7,635 nucleotides of DNA from DAOUET01 sp034430155 (GTDB taxonomy: Bacteria; Chloroflexota; Anaerolineae; Anaerolineales; UBA4823): assembly GCA_034430155.1 (NCBI GenBank), contig DAOUET010000024.1:1-7635 (forward strand). Reading direction: 5' to 3'. A model generated the notes under the pieces. The model did no database searches, was not told where the DNA came from, and worked only from the letters and a program-made list of their open reading frames with translations. Below are positions 6,069 through 7,635 of this stretch, in pieces; positions within the stretch are counted from its first letter, which is position 1; the number at the start of each line of letters is the position of its first letter. A program made the position numbers and the translations under genes.

Positions 6069-7128
6069 CCAGGTAATCCTCATATTTCTGGTGAGGTGGG
6101 TCCCCTGGCGGCCCGCTGAAGATCGGGTTGGTAATGGCGGTCACCTGGCCTTCCTGATTGAGCACTTCCAGGCGGTACCATTGCGAGATAGACGGATCGG
6201 CCTGATCTTGGAAGTGTAGCTGGCCGGCGACCTCTTCAACCTGCCTCTGGTATATGGTTTCCCCATTTTTAATGATGCGAGCGGTTGAATTTGGGTTAGC
6301 TCCGGATATATTAGCACTGAATTCGATCTCACCGCTGATTTGGCCCATATCTGCGCCGATATCGAAGGCTTTACCCTGGGCTTTGGCCTTAAAGGAGACC
6401 CGCGGCCCCATGCTGAGGTATACCCGCCCCCGTTTCAGACCGGTAAGAATGGCCGCGCTGGATAGCTGGCTGGCGTACACATATGTGCTGGGCAGTCCCG
6501 GTAACTCTCCGGGATAGCGGGATAACTCTCCAGGGAGGAAGTGGAAATCGCTGCCCCCGATGGCGGTGATGCGGTATCCGGCGTTCAACCATTTGGTCCA
6601 CATTTCCACGGCCTGCGGGTTAGCCTGGGCGTTATCTGGCCAGAGCGGGTCGTTCCAGATTTCCAGGCAATCGACATAGCGCAGGTCTGTCAAGCCGTCC
6701 CGCCATTCCCAGGGCTTGAGGATGGGATGGTTGATGGAATTAAGCAGCCCCTGGGCAGCCGTCTGGCGCATGACTTGCGTGGTGGTGCGGTATCCGCCGC
6801 TAAGGGTCAGGCGAATCTCGCCGGTGCATATATTCTCCATCCATTCTTGCCAGCCAGGCATACCAAATACGTTCCAATGTCCTTCTTTAAGCGTGATCTC
6901 AACGCCGGGGAGGATCAACAGGCCGGGGTCTTCCCCAAACTGGCTGAAGGCGGCGATGCTATTGTGATCGGTCACGGCGATGAAATCGAGACCCTGCTCA
7001 ACCGCCAGACGGGCAAATTCTGGCGGCGAGTGGTGCCCGTCAGAAGCGGTGGTGTGAGCGTGAAAATCTCCCTGGTACCAGCCAGGGGCGGGGTTAAATA
7101 CCTTGGTTATGGAGAGATCACTGGCCAT
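6064..7128 (-). CDS. PHP-domain metallohydrolase, CehA/McbA type
   Basis: 354 residues. PHP metal ligands appear in order: H23 and H25 in GDFHAHT, D30, H55 in VTDHNS, E77 in PGVEIT, H134 in NHP, and D194 and H196 in GGSDFH. The trinuclear-type metal site looks complete. After about residue 225 comes the TGLKRGRVYLSMGP segment and a beta-rich tail (about 245-354), the layout seen in the CehA/McbA branch of PHP hydrolases. Members hydrolyse phosphoesters or, in CehA itself, a carbamate; this substrate cannot be read from sequence. No signal peptide is visible, so cytoplasmic. The only good SD, AAGGAG at 7144-7149, lies 15 nt before ATG 7128, unusually far, and no alternative start codon lies between; coupling to the kinase gene 27 nt upstream is possible. 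The family is well supported, the function open. Confidence 0.88.
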   Translation of the reverse strand: MASDLSITKVFNPAPGWYQGDFHAHTTASDGHHSPPEFARLAVEQGLDFIAVTDHNSIAAFSQFGEDPGLLILPGVEITLKEGHWNVFGMPGWQEWMENICTGEIRLTLSGGYRTTTQVMRQTAAQGLLNSINHPILKPWEWRDGLTDLRYVDCLEIWNDPLWPDNAQANPQAVEMWTKWLNAGYRITAIGGSDFHFLPGELSRYPGELPGLPSTYVYASQLSSAAILTGLKRGRVYLSMGPRVSFKAKAQGKAFDIGADMGQISGEIEFSANISGANPNSTARIIKNGETIYQRQVEEVAGQLHFQDQADPSISQWYRLEVLNQEGQVTAITNPIFSGPPGDPPHQKYEDYLD

Positions 7129-7155
7129 CTGTCTTTGGCGGAGCTCCTTTAGGGG

Positions 7156-7635
7156 TTAGATTTTTTGGATGGACTCTTGCAACTTTTTTTGGTCCTTTGG
7201 GTCTTCATACCATTTGGCGAAATTGACGCCATGGCGTAAGAACACCAGGTATTCCTGGGGGTCGACCTCTTTGTTGAGATAATCTTCGATAGTCCAGTTC
7301 AATACGTAAAGATTGCCGGCATTGATCAGGGTGGGCAGGAAATTTAACTCCAAGGAGTTCAATGGAATTGCTCCTGGCAGGTTTTTTAGGGTTTGCTGGT
7401 AGGTCTTAAGGAATAAGGTCACCTGGTCGAGGCGAAGCCGCCCGTCGCTTTTCGCCCCCCAAGATGTAAAGAAGTAGAAGATTGCCAGGGCCAGGTCGAA
7501 GCAACGCGCGTCGATCTTTGACCAATCGAAATCGAATAGACCCACCACCTCTCCCTGCTGAAACTTGAGGTTGCCGGGATGATAATCGCAGTGTATAGGG
7601 AGTTGCAGCAGCTGCCGGTAGGTGGGTTGGGCCAA
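7156..7635 (-). CDS. APH-fold phosphotransferase, 3' part (cut by window edge)
   Basis: Only the C-terminal 159 residues are in the window; the first visible codon is TTG inside the gene, not a proven start. The catalytic core is visible: HCDYHPGN (visible residues 15-22) has the catalytic Asp17 and metal-binding Asn22 of the Brenner motif, and GLFDFDW (32-38) has the second metal-binding aspartate D35. The rest is helical, typical of the C-lobe of aminoglycoside phosphotransferase, choline kinase and homoserine kinase type II relatives. It phosphorylates a small hydroxyl-containing molecule with ATP or GTP; the substrate is unknown and antibiotic resistance should not be assumed. It ends in TAA and is followed after 27 nt by the PHP hydrolase, so the two are likely cotranscribed. 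Confidence 0.85.
   Translation of the reverse strand: MAQPTYRQLLQLPIHCDYHPGNLKFQQGEVVGLFDFDWSKIDARCFDLALAIFYFFTSWGAKSDGRLRLDQVTLFLKTYQQTLKNLPGAIPLNSLELNFLPTLINAGNLYVLNWTIEDYLNKEVDPQEYLVFLRHGVNFAKWYEDPKDQKKLQESIQKI

Noticed and set aside
6541..7152. 203-codon plus-strand frame opposite the PHP gene
   Set aside because: The minus strand encodes all PHP metal ligands in order; the plus frame has no recognisable features and is a shadow.
7156..7635. Antibiotic resistance kinase
   Set aside because: The Brenner and DFDW motifs define only the broad APH-fold kinase family, which includes many metabolic kinases; nothing here points to an aminoglycoside substrate or to a mobile resistance context.

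Overview
All seven protein genes I can support lie on the minus strand, so the window reads biologically from right to left. Every complete gene except the PHP gene has an AGGAG/GGAGG-type ribosome binding site at a usable distance. The protein set suggests a moderately GC-rich environmental bacterium: a TadE-like pilus protein, a PhoB-type regulator, a betaine/sarcosine-pathway dehydrogenase and a stand-alone CBS protein. My best guess is Chloroflexota (Anaerolineae-like), from general impression only; no marker gene here proves it.

Right part (7635 to 5873): the 3' part of an APH-fold small-molecule kinase (7156-7635, cut by the window edge) is followed after 27 nt by a CehA/McbA-type PHP-domain metallohydrolase (6064-7128). 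A hairpin overlaps the PHP stop codon, and an AT-rich 191-nt gap with a consensus -10 box follows.

Middle part (5872 to 4120): an unassigned nucleotidyltransferase-fold protein with an intact catalytic triad (5081-5872) is followed after 36 nt by a protein made of four CBS domains (4235-5044). The two are probably one operon. A 45-nt hairpin lies just after the CBS gene.

Left part (4119 to 1): a large dimethylglycine/sarcosine dehydrogenase-like flavoprotein with a folate-binding GcvT half (1681-4119) ends at a rho-independent terminator, with a second terminator-like hairpin further on. Then come an OmpR/PhoB-type response regulator (664-1350) with no kinase in view, and the 5' part of a TadE-like pilus assembly gene (1-423). 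The regulator gene is flanked on both sides by a near-identical motif, CGTTCTCAT(T)AACG. One copy lies inside a 10-bp inverted repeat at the expected start of tadE transcription, so the motif is a candidate operator.

No tRNA, rRNA, CRISPR array, insertion sequence or attachment site was recognised. The most open functional question is the nucleotidyltransferase plus CBS pair, with a kinase and a metallohydrolase immediately upstream. The window shows no clear new defence system or mobile island.
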